Source of the DNA: UBA1715 sp045600045 | GTDB lineage: Bacteria; Bacteroidota; Bacteroidia; Bacteroidales; UBA1715 | DNA length: 64,000 nt | Direction: 5' to 3' | Assembly: GCA_045600045.1 (NCBI GenBank) | Contig: JAZRXD010000051.1 | Coordinates: 1 to 64,000 of the forward strand | Shown here: positions 25,782 through 34,785 of the stretch, piece after piece | How positions within the stretch are numbered: position 1 is the stretch's first letter | Layout: each line of letters begins with the position of its first letter | Program-made: the position numbers and the translations under genes | Notes under the pieces: generated by a model | Databases searched by the model: none | The model's input: only the letters and a program-made list of their open reading frames with translations | Told to the model about the DNA's origin: nothing

Positions 25782-26654
25782 ATGGAATTAATAGATGGTA
25801 AGAAAGTTAGCGAGTCAATTAAACAACAAATTGCCGAAGAAGTAAAGGCAATTCAGGCTCGTGGTGAAAAAGTGCCGCATTTGGCCGCAATTCTTGTTGG
25901 AAATGACGGAGGTAGTGTTACATACGTTAATAATAAGGTAAAAGCGTGTGAACAATGTGGATTTAAGTCAACGTTGAAAACATTCGACGAAAATATCACG
26001 GAAGAAACGTTATTGAAAACCGTTGAAGAATTTAATAACGATGATGACATTGATGGTTTTATAGTTCAACTTCCGTTGCCAAAACATATTGATTCGCAAA
26101 AAGTTATAGAAGCAATCAATCCAAACAAGGATGTTGATGGTTTCCACCCAATGAATGTCGGAAAAATGATGATAGGTTTGCCATGTTTTAAATCGGCTAC
26201 GCCTGCTGGCATTCTCGAATTATTAAAATTCTATCACATTGATACTGCAGGAAAACATTGCGTAGTAATTGGTCGAAGCAATATCGTTGGAAAACCGATG
26301 AGTGTGTTGTTGAGCCAAAAAGGATGGGATTGCACGGTAACATTGTGTCATAGTAAGACGAAAAATTTAGAAGCAGTTTGTGCATCAGCAGATATTTTGA
26401 TAGCTGCACTTGGTACGCCAGGTTTTGTGAAAGCAAATATGGTGAAAGAAGGTGCTGTAGTTATAGATGTGGGAACAACACGTGTTACCGATACTACTCG
26501 TGAACGCGGATGGCGTTTGTGCGGTGATGTGTTGTTTGATGAGGTCTCTCCAAAATGTAGCTACATTACACCTGTTCCTGGTGGCGTTGGCCCAATGACA
26601 ATCTGCTCGTTGATGATTAACACATTGCAGGCAGCAAAAGGAAAAAAAGCATAA
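25782..26654 (+). CDS. folD: Bifunctional methylenetetrahydrofolate dehydrogenase/cyclohydrolase
   Basis: Interconverts 5,10-methylene-, 5,10-methenyl- and 10-formyl-tetrahydrofolate with NADP. The 290-residue protein has the catalytic YVNNK (Tyr48, Lys52), FIVQLPLPKHI, DVDGFHPMNVG, the Rossmann motif VVIGRSNIVGKPM and the C-terminal TPVPGGVGPMTICSLMINT. It follows ffh by 65 bp without an obvious promoter, so it may be co-transcribed. The product feeds the methyl-folate pool used by MetH. Confidence 0.97.
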   Translation: MELIDGKKVSESIKQQIAEEVKAIQARGEKVPHLAAILVGNDGGSVTYVNNKVKACEQCGFKSTLKTFDENITEETLLKTVEEFNNDDDIDGFIVQLPLPKHIDSQKVIEAINPNKDVDGFHPMNVGKMMIGLPCFKSATPAGILELLKFYHIDTAGKHCVVIGRSNIVGKPMSVLLSQKGWDCTVTLCHSKTKNLEAVCASADILIAALGTPGFVKANMVKEGAVVIDVGTTRVTDTTRERGWRLCGDVLFDEVSPKCSYITPVPGGVGPMTICSLMINTLQAAKGKKA

Positions 26655-26732
26655 AAATGTCTTTTGGCAGAATCTCTAGTTAGAAAATTTAATTTTCCTG
26701 GTTTTTGATTCCTGAAAACTGACAACTCTAAA

Positions 26733-27302
26733 ATGACTGAGACAAAAGAATTGGTGATTATTGGTGGCCCAAATGGTTCGGGAAAAACAACATTCACGCA
26801 AAGTTATGTGGAGTTGCATCCCATGTCTTGTTTGAATGCCGATGAAATTGCCAAGGTATTGAATCCTCAAGATATGAGTAAAGTCAGTGTAAGTGCTGGA
26901 AAAATTTTCTTTCAACGGTTGGAAGAATACAAAAAGCGTGGCGAAAGTGTTTTGATTGAAAGTACACTTTCAGGAACGTATTTAACTAAAATGATGGACG
27001 ATTTCCACAATGAAGGTTATGATGTTACGCTTGTATATGTTTTTCTTTATTCTCCCGAAGTTTGCATTGAACGAATTAAGGAACGTGTGCTGAAAGGTGG
27101 ACACTATGTCCCCGATAGAGACGTGATACGTCGTTATTATCGAAGCAAAGAAAATTTTTGGAATAATTATAAAAATGAAGCTGATAAATGGTTTTTGATT
27201 TATAATTCCGAAAATAAATTTATTCCAATTGCATTGGGAATGAAAAATCAATTCTCAATAGAGAATAAAGATTATTTCTACAAATTCATGTCAAAATTTT
27301 AA
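26733..27302 (+). CDS. Zeta-toxin-like P-loop kinase
   Basis: A 189-residue P-loop protein: Walker A GGPNGSGKTTFTQ (about residues 10-22), LNADEIAK (zeta-type Asp), VLIESTLSG and a lid with conserved arginines (ERIKERVLKGGHYVPDRDVI, then RRYYRS). This is the pattern of chromosomal zeta-toxin family kinases, some of which phosphorylate UDP-sugars while others have unknown targets. No epsilon antitoxin is present. The small protein at 27658, one gene further on, is a possible partner. It lies 4 bp before the TSCPD gene, so the two are co-transcribed. Confidence 0.85.
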   Translation: MTETKELVIIGGPNGSGKTTFTQSYVELHPMSCLNADEIAKVLNPQDMSKVSVSAGKIFFQRLEEYKKRGESVLIESTLSGTYLTKMMDDFHNEGYDVTLVYVFLYSPEVCIERIKERVLKGGHYVPDRDVIRRYYRSKENFWNNYKNEADKWFLIYNSENKFIPIALGMKNQFSIENKDYFYKFMSKF

Positions 27303-27306
27303 GATT

Positions 27307-27561
27307 ATGAAATATCGTTATAAGACAGTCGGAACGTGTAGCCAACAGATAGATTTTGAAATAGAAGAAGGAATTCTTAAAAATGTCAGATTCTATGGTG
27401 GCTGTAATGGAAATCTTCAGGGAATTGGTAAATTGGTCGAAGGAATGCCGGTAACTGCGGTTATAGAAAAATTGCAAGGCATTCAATGTGGCATGAAACC
27501 AACCTCATGTCCCGATCAATTGACAGTTGCACTAAAAAAGGTGTTGGCGAAAAATCAGTAG
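27307..27561 (+). CDS. TSCPD domain protein (TIGR03905-like)
   Basis: An 84-residue stand-alone TSCPD protein, named for the motif seen here as PTSCPDQL near residue 60. Two other conserved cysteines lie in VGTCSQQI and YGGCNGN, and a fourth in GIQCGM, a spacing that could bind zinc. The domain also occurs at the C-terminus of class II ribonucleotide reductases. The single-domain form is widespread in anaerobes and of unknown function. It shares a transcript with the zeta-like kinase gene. Confidence 0.87.
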   Translation: MKYRYKTVGTCSQQIDFEIEEGILKNVRFYGGCNGNLQGIGKLVEGMPVTAVIEKLQGIQCGMKPTSCPDQLTVALKKVLAKNQ

Positions 27562-27564
27562 AAA

Positions 27565-27594
27565 TTGTTGATTAAGAAAAAAAAATTATATTTG
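27565..27594 (+). promoter_or_regulatory. Two-part Bacteroidota promoter (-33 TTG, 19 bp, -7 TATATTTG)
   Basis: TTG at 27565-27567 and TATATTTG at 27587-27594 are separated by 19 bp. It sits just after the TSCPD stop and opens a new unit containing the 68-residue gene and possibly the GH44 gene 32 bp after that. The 63-nt leader holds a weak AAACAA/TTGTTT hairpin. Confidence 0.7.
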
Positions 27595-27657
27595 CGTTGG
27601 TGTTGAATGTGGGAAAGTGTGTAAACAAATTATTTTGTTTTGATTTAAGTATTTGGT

Positions 27658-27864
27658 ATGGAAGTAAAGAAGTTCTCTGACTTGAATTTATACTTAAAAG
27701 GCTTTGAAATAGAATCGATTGGAAATCAGGCAGTTCGCAAAGCACAGGAAGAAAACCGCAAAAAAGGAATTCCTTTGGTTTATTCGGTGGACGGAAAAAT
27801 TTATTATGAATTGGCTGACGGAACTATCACAACTAATAGCCCTTTCAAAACAGACAAAGGGTGA
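27658..27864 (+). CDS. Small conserved protein, possible antitoxin-like partner
   Basis: A 68-residue protein with a helical N-terminal half (VRKAQEENRKKGIPLVY) and a short beta hairpin (SVDGKIYYELADGTITTNSP). I recall small proteins with this 'AQEENRKKGIP...GKIYYELPNGEI' pattern lying next to zeta-toxin-like kinases in other bacteria, which suggests an antitoxin role; this is from memory and not shown by the sequence. Here it is two genes from the kinase and has its own promoter. Confidence 0.6.
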   Translation: MEVKKFSDLNLYLKGFEIESIGNQAVRKAQEENRKKGIPLVYSVDGKIYYELADGTITTNSPFKTDKG

Positions 27865-27896
27865 TTATTTATTAATTTTAGACTAATCAATTTATT

Positions 27897-30800
27897 ATGA
27901 AAAAAATATCAAAAGGACTAATTGTTGCGTTGAGTTTGGTCCCTGCTGTGGGTTTCTCTCAAAAAGTTGTGAATATCGATGTTAAATCGAATGTTCACAG
28001 TATCAGTCCATATATTTATGGAACAAACGAATCGTATGATGGAGCAACTGCTGCTCGTTGGGGTGGAAACCGAAGCTCCAGTTACAATTGGGAAAACAAT
28101 GCTTCGAATGGAGGAAACGATGCGAATTTTACATCAGATAATTTTTATGATTATACGGCAAGTACAACACCTGGACTTCCTATATTAAATGCAGTTAAAA
28201 CTGCTGATAGTAAAGGTCAGTATAGTTTGGTTTCTTTACAAGCTGCAGGTTATGTTGCGGCAGATAAAAATGGTGTAGTGATGGAAAACCAAATCGCACC
28301 AAGTGAACGTTGGATTCCGGTATCATTTCATAAAGAAGCTCCTTATTCATTGACTCCGGATTTAAATGATGGGGTTGTATATGTTGATGAATTGATAAAC
28401 TATATGTCGGTAAATTTAGGAAGAGCTGGCGATGGCGGTATTTCTGCGTATGCAATCGATAACGAACCATATTTGTGGAATCAAACTCATGCTCGTTTAC
28501 ATCCAGAAAAAACAACTCCAGAGGAATTGATAGAAAAAACAGCAGATTTGTCTTCTGTTATTCGTGAATTGGCGCCTGGAGCAGATATTTTCGGTCCAAT
28601 GTTTTTTGGATGGACGGATGCTTACCAATGGGGATTGTCAGGTTCTGATTGGATGAATATTTATAATTTAAGTAGAAGAGATGGATATCCGGCAAAATAT
28701 AGTTGGTTTGTTGACTATTATTTGGATACGTTGTGCAGAATAGAAAAATCAACGGGTATACGTCCTGTTGATGCAATTGCTTTCCATTGGTATCCAGAAA
28801 CTCAAGGCCCTAAAACTAAAAAACGTATTGTGAACATGGACAATGATGTGAGTGCTTCGGAATTGATAGCCGAGGATATGATTGAGGCGAGACTTCAAGC
28901 ACCGAGAGCATTGTGGGATTCTAAGTACAATGATGGGTCTTATGTGTCAATTCAAGGTGGTAAAGCCATCATTTCCAAAATAAAAAAATCAATAGATCTT
29001 TTTTATCCAGGAACAAAAATAGCTTTTACAGAATTTGAATACGATGCTGAAGATCATTGGTCGGGCGGTTTGACTCTTGTTGATGTCTTAGGCATTTTTG
29101 GTCGAGAGGACGTGTATTTGGCTTGTAAATGGGATACATTTAAAAAGTATTCTATTGCTGCATATAATCTTTATTTAAATTATGATGGGAATAATAGTAA
29201 ATTCGGAACGACTTCGGTGTATGCAATGCAAAACGATACGGCAGCGTTGTCAAGTTTTGCGTCTCTTGATGATGAAGGGAATTTACATATCATTTCTGTA
29301 AACAAAACTGGATTGAAACAAAATACAGTATTTAATATAGCGAATGGTATTTATACCGATGGCGTTGTATATGGATTTGGTCAAAATTCGGCAAATATAT
29401 CTCAATATGACGTTATTGATAAAATCGAAAATTCATCATTCTCTTATGTTTTGCCAGCGTATTCGGCTACACATATAATATTGAATGTTGCTTCGCAATC
29501 AAAAATTGTGAAAGCAAATGTTGTCGATCCGAATGTTGATGAAATAAATGTCTATTTTGCCGATGATATACAGCTTGTGTCGGAAAAAGATGCTCGTGAT
29601 GAATTTTCTGTTTTAGTAGAAGGTGCTACAAAAGATGTGTCGGCTGTTTCTGTTGAAGGCTCTCTTGTTAAAGTGAAATTGACAACTCCAGTTTTGGCAA
29701 CAGATAAGCAAATAAAAATAACATATAATGGTTCCAATTTAATTGGTAGCTCAAATTTGCCTGTTGCCAGTTTTGATACAGTGCTAGTGTATAATGAACA
29801 AAATGATGCTCCAATACACGTTTTGTCGGCTCAGGTTGATCAATTAGGTCGTTATGTGATTTTATCAATGTCCAAGGAAATAGGAGAAGTGAAAGATTTT
29901 GGTGGCCTTAAAATGGAAAAAAATAGTTCTGAAGTAGCCGTGAAATCATTAAATGTATCAACAGATTCTCCTTATGATTTGTATGTATATCCTGCAGAGA
30001 GAATAATCAAATATGATGACAATTTGATTTCGGGTATTGCAAGTTCGGATCTTTTGGCAAAAGATGGAAGTCAGATACATGATTTCTCAATGAAAATGGA
30101 GGGTGGCGCTAATTATGCACCAAAAATTGATTCTATGATAGTGAAAGATAATTATACTATCAAATTATATTTCAGTACGAATATGAATCCGGATCTTGAT
30201 TATGACAATGTAGGTCTTAATTTGTCTTGTTCGGAGGGTGATATAAAATACACTTCAAAATACACTAAAAATAATAGAATTTTGACGATGACAACTGAAA
30301 CGCCTATGATGCCAGGAGTAGAATACACGTTGTCTTATATTGATAATTCATTGGTTACTACAATTCATAATGGTGTACTTGAAAGTTTTTCAAAAGTATT
30401 GGATAATCAGTTGGAAGATATGGGAGCAAAATTGGTTAATGTTCCATCTGAGGTTATACAATGTGATCAATTTTGGAGTAGAGTTGGTAATCCTGTCATA
30501 GAAGATTGTAGTGATACATCAAGCTTGGGAAATGGAAAACATTTAGGTTATATTGGTTTGTTTGATAGTTATTCTTATAAGATAAACGTTGAAGAAGACA
30601 GAAATTATACGGTTTATGTGCGATATGCTTCAACTTCTGATGGTGAAATAAATTTTGATATTGATGGAGAATTATATCATTTAACATTGCCGTCGTCAGG
30701 AAGTTTTATGAATTGGGTGGAAGCATATCGTGTGATTCCTTTAACAACGGGCGAACATGAAATAAAAGTGATGATTTTGAAATCGGGCTTTAATATGAAT

Positions 30801-31403
30801 TATATTCAATTTAAAGCCGAAGAAAAATCTCCGGTGTCAAAAATCACAAAAACAAATATCCCTGCAAAAGGAGATGTAGTTAGAATGTATTTTGCAACAA
30901 ATATTGCGACATTGCCATTAGTTGACGAGTTGTCGTTGTCATGTAACGATACTGTGTCTATTCCAATAGTTTCTGTTGATTATAATTCTTCTGCTGTTTT
31001 AAATATAAATATCGACACAACAATTTACAAAGGCGATAACATAGTATTACAATTACATTCCGAAACAATAAAAACAGTAGATGGCGGAGAGGTGAAAGAT
31101 ACAGTAGTCGTAGTTTCAAATAAATCAACACAAATATATGTTCCACCAGTAATAGACGCTATTGAAGAAATTGGTAATGACTTTGTTGTGGCTCCAATTC
31201 CAGTAAATCAAGGAGAGAATACATATATCTCAACTTCGAAAGATTGTGAAATTTCATACATGATAATCTCATCGGAAGGAAAGGTCGTTGAGTCAGGCAA
31301 TTTCGTGGGTTATACTTCGTTTGCCCTAACACAAACTGGTATATATACAATAATTCTTAACGATGGTAATTCAATAACAACAAAGAAAATAGTTGTTAGA
31401 TAG
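27897..31403 (+). CDS. Secreted glycoside hydrolase family 44 protein with CBM-like module and T9SS tail
   Basis: A 1168-residue secreted enzyme. A signal peptide (about 1-21) leads into a GH44 catalytic domain (about 24-560). ISPYIYGTNE and RWGGNRSSSYNWENNASNGG are family hallmarks. The acid/base is probably Glu190 in AIDNEPYLW and the nucleophile Glu379 in AFTEFEYD. Beta-sandwich linker domains follow (about 545-840), then a CBM6/35-like carbohydrate-binding region (about 850-985, YVRYASTSDGEINFDIDGEL), another Ig-like domain and a T9SS sorting domain (about 1085-1168). GH44 enzymes cut beta-1,4-glucan or xyloglucan. It suggests a plant-fibre degrader. The start lies 32 bp after the small gene. 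Confidence 0.88.
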   Translation: MKKISKGLIVALSLVPAVGFSQKVVNIDVKSNVHSISPYIYGTNESYDGATAARWGGNRSSSYNWENNASNGGNDANFTSDNFYDYTASTTPGLPILNAVKTADSKGQYSLVSLQAAGYVAADKNGVVMENQIAPSERWIPVSFHKEAPYSLTPDLNDGVVYVDELINYMSVNLGRAGDGGISAYAIDNEPYLWNQTHARLHPEKTTPEELIEKTADLSSVIRELAPGADIFGPMFFGWTDAYQWGLSGSDWMNIYNLSRRDGYPAKYSWFVDYYLDTLCRIEKSTGIRPVDAIAFHWYPETQGPKTKKRIVNMDNDVSASELIAEDMIEARLQAPRALWDSKYNDGSYVSIQGGKAIISKIKKSIDLFYPGTKIAFTEFEYDAEDHWSGGLTLVDVLGIFGREDVYLACKWDTFKKYSIAAYNLYLNYDGNNSKFGTTSVYAMQNDTAALSSFASLDDEGNLHIISVNKTGLKQNTVFNIANGIYTDGVVYGFGQNSANISQYDVIDKIENSSFSYVLPAYSATHIILNVASQSKIVKANVVDPNVDEINVYFADDIQLVSEKDARDEFSVLVEGATKDVSAVSVEGSLVKVKLTTPVLATDKQIKITYNGSNLIGSSNLPVASFDTVLVYNEQNDAPIHVLSAQVDQLGRYVILSMSKEIGEVKDFGGLKMEKNSSEVAVKSLNVSTDSPYDLYVYPAERIIKYDDNLISGIASSDLLAKDGSQIHDFSMKMEGGANYAPKIDSMIVKDNYTIKLYFSTNMNPDLDYDNVGLNLSCSEGDIKYTSKYTKNNRILTMTTETPMMPGVEYTLSYIDNSLVTTIHNGVLESFSKVLDNQLEDMGAKLVNVPSEVIQCDQFWSRVGNPVIEDCSDTSSLGNGKHLGYIGLFDSYSYKINVEEDRNYTVYVRYASTSDGEINFDIDGELYHLTLPSSGSFMNWVEAYRVIPLTTGEHEIKVMILKSGFNMNYIQFKAEEKSPVSKITKTNIPAKGDVVRMYFATNIATLPLVDELSLSCNDTVSIPIVSVDYNSSAVLNINIDTTIYKGDNIVLQLHSETIKTVDGGEVKDTVVVVSNKSTQIYVPPVIDAIEEIGNDFVVAPIPVNQGENTYISTSKDCEISYMIISSEGKVVESGNFVGYTSFALTQTGIYTIILNDGNSITTKKIVVR

Positions 31404-31425
31404 TGTTATTTTTACACTTTTGTTG

Positions 31426-31433
31426 TATATTTG
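31426..31433 (+). promoter_or_regulatory. -7 promoter element of the 376-residue T9SS protein gene
   Basis: TATATTTG, 23 bp before the ATG at 31457, in the 53-bp gap after the GH44 gene. Confidence 0.5.
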
Positions 31434-31456
31434 TTCACTAAATAAAAAATATATTT

Positions 31457-32587
31457 ATGAGAAAAGGTGCTACAATTATTGCAAGTTTGTTTTTCGCGAT
31501 GGGTTTGTCGGCTCAACAAACAAGTATGCCAACAAATTATTGGACTGAATATGAGTCGAATTATGAATTGTATGATAGTTGGTGGGAAGTTGACGACCAA
31601 ACCACAAATGTGCAAGGTTTGAGAGGTTTGACGCCAGGAAATGGTTTGATTATGGAACCAGATGCTGCATATAAAATTACATCGGAAGGTGCCGATAACG
31701 AAATCATACATATTAATTATGTTAAAACAAAAGATTACGAAAAATTCGGCTTGAGTTGGTTGAATTGGGCGTATTCGGCTTGTTCAAACGACAATTGGCA
31801 GTTGGTGAATCCTTTGACTGGCGAAAATTGGGCGGAAGGAGAAAATTGTCATCGTACAGCAAAAGGTTATTCTGTTGATTTCTCCGATCCTGCAAACAGA
31901 ATAGTTTCTTTTAAATATCAATTAAAGAGTGATGATATTGTAAAACTTCGTGTTGATTTGTGGGACATTAAAGGTCGTAAGACAACAAAATCGGGCTATA
32001 TCTGCACCGATGAATTGGAAAAAGTTAGTATAGTTTCTGTTACTAATGAAAAACAATGGCAAGATTTTACGATTATCTATACTGATGAATTCAACGAAGC
32101 TGCTTATAGTGAATTGGAAGAAGAATTCGATAACGGTTATTTCTATGGAACAACTCCTGGACCTTTGGCTGACGGAAACAATTCTTGGTGGAATGGCTTG
32201 CAATTAACTACACCTCAATCATCTTTGAGTTTGCTTTTGGATTCAACAAGAATCATCGGCCTTGAAATGTATATCAATTGCGATGTTACAACTAAAGGTC
32301 AAGAAGCAGATTTGTATATAAAAGATCTTACTGTCGGTAATGTGCTCACAAGAAATACTGAGCCAGGTGCAATTGTTGATTACGTTGCTACCGCTATCGA
32401 GACTCTTGATAGCAATGGCGAACTAGAACTTGTTAACGGCGTTGTTTATTCAGCTGGTAAAATTGTAGTTCTTGATATGCTTGGCCAAAAAGTGAAATCG
32501 GCAAAAGAACAATTGGATATTAATGATCTTCCTGCAGGCATCTATTTTATTCAGGCAGAAGAAGGTACCGCAAAAATTGTTAAGTAA
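31457..32587 (+). CDS. Secreted T9SS protein, possible carbohydrate-binding role
   Basis: A 376-residue protein with a signal peptide (ATIIASLFFAMGLSAQ) and a C-terminal T9SS sorting domain (about 310-376, GKIVVLDMLGQKV, LPAGIYFIQAEEG). The middle is a Trp- and Tyr-rich beta-type domain (YDSWWEVDDQTTN, FGLSWLNWAYSACSNDNW, NNSWWNGLQL), the composition of many extracellular glycan-binding domains. No catalytic motif is recognised. Its position after the GH44 gene suggests a shared role at plant polysaccharide, which is inference. A strong terminator follows. Confidence 0.75.
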   Translation: MRKGATIIASLFFAMGLSAQQTSMPTNYWTEYESNYELYDSWWEVDDQTTNVQGLRGLTPGNGLIMEPDAAYKITSEGADNEIIHINYVKTKDYEKFGLSWLNWAYSACSNDNWQLVNPLTGENWAEGENCHRTAKGYSVDFSDPANRIVSFKYQLKSDDIVKLRVDLWDIKGRKTTKSGYICTDELEKVSIVSVTNEKQWQDFTIIYTDEFNEAAYSELEEEFDNGYFYGTTPGPLADGNNSWWNGLQLTTPQSSLSLLLDSTRIIGLEMYINCDVTTKGQEADLYIKDLTVGNVLTRNTEPGAIVDYVATAIETLDSNGELELVNGVVYSAGKIVVLDMLGQKVKSAKEQLDINDLPAGIYFIQAEEGTAKIVK

Positions 32588-32609
32588 ATACTCGATTTAG
32601 AAAGGAAAT

Positions 32610-32644
32610 AGAAAGCTCGCCTGTTGGCGGGCTTTCTTTGTTTT
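32610..32644 (+). terminator. Intrinsic terminator after the 376-residue T9SS gene
   Basis: A 12-bp stem (AGAAAGCTCGCC with GGCGGGCTTTCT, one G-U pair) around a TGTT loop, followed by a T-rich run (TTGTTTT). It lies 23 bp after the stop. Confidence 0.85.
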
Positions 32645-32677
32645 GGGAGATTTTTTTTTGTAATTCCAAAATTTGTG

Positions 32678-32685
32678 TAGTTTTG
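32678..32685 (+). promoter_or_regulatory. -7 promoter element of the SulP gene
   Basis: TAGTTTTG fits TAnnTTTG. A TTTG at 32657-32660 lies 17 bp upstream, slightly short of the usual 19. Initiation would fall near 32692, at the base of the hairpin described next. Confidence 0.55.
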
Positions 32686-32690
32686 CACGC

Positions 32691-32729
32691 CGTTTCGGGA
32701 CAGATGTTGGTAGGTGTGGTTCTGAAACG
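32691..32729 (+). other. Stem-loop at the 5' end of the SulP mRNA
   Basis: CGTTTCGGGAC (32691-32701) pairs with GTTCTGAAACG (32719-32729) in an 11-bp stem with two G-U pairs and a 17-nt loop. It begins about where transcription should start and lies 33 bp before the ATG. It may protect the 5' end or regulate translation; there is no T run, so it is not a terminator. Confidence 0.5.
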
Positions 32730-32762
32730 AATTGAGTATTAATCTAATAACTTTTAGGTTTT

Positions 32763-34490
32763 ATGAGTTTTATCTCTACAAGTAATGTAAAAGGCGATGT
32801 TTTCGGTGGAATTACGGCAGGAATCGTCGCTTTGCCGTTGGCTTTGGCGTTCGGTATTCAGGCATTTGGAGGTGTGAACGATCCAAATGCAAGTGCTGTT
32901 GGAGCATTGGCCGGTTTGGTTGGGGCAACAATGTTGGGCTTTTTTGCTGCTCTTTTTGGTGGTTGTCATTCTCAAATTAGTGGTCCTACAGGACCAATGA
33001 CCGTTATCACAGCTTCGTTGATTTCTGGTATTTGGGCTTCGCAACAAGCTGCTGGAGCTTCGTTTTCCGAAGCTTTGCCAACAATTATTATTTCAATGTC
33101 GTTGGCGGGAATGTTTTGCGGTTTGTTCCAAATTTTATTTGGCGTTTGCAAAATAGGTAAATATATCCGTTATATTCCGTATCCGGTTCTTTCCGGTTTC
33201 ATGAGTGGTATTGGTGTAATCATTATTCTTCAACAAATTTATCCACTTATCGGACTAAAATCACCGGTTTTGGTTGTGGATATGATTTTGGAATTCCCAG
33301 AACGTGTTGCAAACGGAATCTCGCTTCAGGCATTGCTTTTGGGACTCGGAACGATTGCTATAATTTATCTTTTCCCATTGATTACGAAAAAAGTTCCTGC
33401 TACATTGGTTGCTTTGATTGTAATGACGGTTGTTTCGTTGTTTGTTAACGATTTTCCAGTAAATTTGACAATTGGAGAGATTCCGTCGGGTTTCCCTTTG
33501 CCATTTTTTATGAAAGATGGAATTGATTTGTCAGCAATAAATTGGGGAACAATCTTAAAAACGTCGGTGATACCTGGCTTAACTTTAGCTGGCTTAGGAT
33601 CTATAGATACGTTGCTCACATCGGTTGTTGCTGATAATATCACTAAAACCAAGCACGATAGCAATAGGGAATTGATGGGACAAGGTATTGGAAACGCTGT
33701 TGCATCAATGTTCTGCGGAATTGGTGGGGCAGGCGCGACTATGCGTACTGTGGTGAATGTGAAAAGTGGTGGTCGTTCACAAATTTCGGGAATGGTTCAT
33801 TCTTTATTCTTAATGGCTATTTTGCTTGGTTTGGGTTCGGTTGTGAAATTCGTGCCACTTTCTGTGTTGGCAGGTATTTTGATTTCTGTTGGAGTCGGAA
33901 TTATTGATTTTAGAGGATCAAAAGATTTACTACGCATTCCAAAATCGGATTCTTTTGTACTTATAATTGTATTGCTTACAACAGTTTTCGTTGATTTGTT
34001 GACAGCTGTTGGAATTGGTATGGTTATCGCTTGCGTTTTGTTTATGAAACGTACGAGCGATTATGTTGAGAATTCTTATTCTTCGGAAGAATTAATTGGA
34101 TTTAATCCGAATTCACCTTGGGCTGACGAGGAAGGTTTCCCACAAGAATTACTTCACAAAGTGTTTATCCAACGTCTTGACGGACCCGTGTTCTTCGGTT
34201 CTATCACAAAATTCAACGAGGTGATGCATTCTGTTCCGGAATCTGCCGAAGTTGTTATTATTCGTATGAAACGAGTTTCGTTTATGGACCAATCTGGTTT
34301 GTACGCAATGGAAACCGCTGTGAAAGATTTGCAGAATAGCGGGAAACGTGTGTTGATGACAATTATTCAGCCACAGCCAAGGAAATTGATGACAAAATTA
34401 AATATCATTCCAGGTATTGTACCAGAAGAAGATACGTTTGAAACGTTCGAAGATTGTACGGAATATATTCGTAAAACGTATTTGAAATAG
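32763..34490 (+). CDS. SulP family anion transporter with STAS domain
   Basis: A 575-residue inner-membrane transporter: about ten to fourteen hydrophobic segments (residues 10-430) and a cytoplasmic C-terminal STAS domain (about 450-575, VFIQRLDGPVFFGSITKFNE, IIRMKRVSFMDQSGLYAMET). GGITAGIVALPLALAFG and GCHSQISGPTGPMTVI are the SulP N-terminal signatures. The family carries sulfate, bicarbonate (BicA-like) or other anions with H+ or Na+; the substrate cannot be read from the sequence. It is monocistronic, flanked by terminators on both sides. Confidence 0.95.
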   Translation: MSFISTSNVKGDVFGGITAGIVALPLALAFGIQAFGGVNDPNASAVGALAGLVGATMLGFFAALFGGCHSQISGPTGPMTVITASLISGIWASQQAAGASFSEALPTIIISMSLAGMFCGLFQILFGVCKIGKYIRYIPYPVLSGFMSGIGVIIILQQIYPLIGLKSPVLVVDMILEFPERVANGISLQALLLGLGTIAIIYLFPLITKKVPATLVALIVMTVVSLFVNDFPVNLTIGEIPSGFPLPFFMKDGIDLSAINWGTILKTSVIPGLTLAGLGSIDTLLTSVVADNITKTKHDSNRELMGQGIGNAVASMFCGIGGAGATMRTVVNVKSGGRSQISGMVHSLFLMAILLGLGSVVKFVPLSVLAGILISVGVGIIDFRGSKDLLRIPKSDSFVLIIVLLTTVFVDLLTAVGIGMVIACVLFMKRTSDYVENSYSSEELIGFNPNSPWADEEGFPQELLHKVFIQRLDGPVFFGSITKFNEVMHSVPESAEVVIIRMKRVSFMDQSGLYAMETAVKDLQNSGKRVLMTIIQPQPRKLMTKLNIIPGIVPEEDTFETFEDCTEYIRKTYLK

Positions 34491-34548
34491 TCAGGTTTTA
34501 ATATCAATTGTTAAAAATTGATAATTGAAAAACAAAAAAAATAATTGT

Positions 34549-34580
34549 AGAGACGTTGTTTTGCAGCGTCTCTTTTTTTT
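34549..34580 (+). terminator. Intrinsic terminator after the SulP gene
   Basis: AGAGACGTTG pairs with CAGCGTCTCT (10 bp, one G-U) around TTTTG, followed by seven T residues. Confidence 0.85.
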
Positions 34581-34742
34581 ATAAAAAATTTTCTCCCGTT
34601 AGTCCAATGAAATCGGGCATCGAAAAAGAAATTGTAAAAATATTGTAACTTTTTGTGTGTCAATTTAGTCTTTGGTTTATACAGTTGAGTTCAAATTATT
34701 TGCTTTCTGCAAAAAAATGAATTATATTGCATAATTATAAAA

Positions 34743-34759
34743 AGTGTCAAAAAGACACT
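34743..34759 (+). other. Short hairpin in the leader of the first giant gene
   Basis: AGTGTC and GACACT around AAAAA, 27 bp before the ATG at 34786. The 205 bp from the SulP terminator to this ATG otherwise hold only a weak -7 candidate (TATATTGC near 34723). Confidence 0.3.
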
Positions 34760-34785
34760 AAGTGTGGAATTTAAAACGTAGTTTT

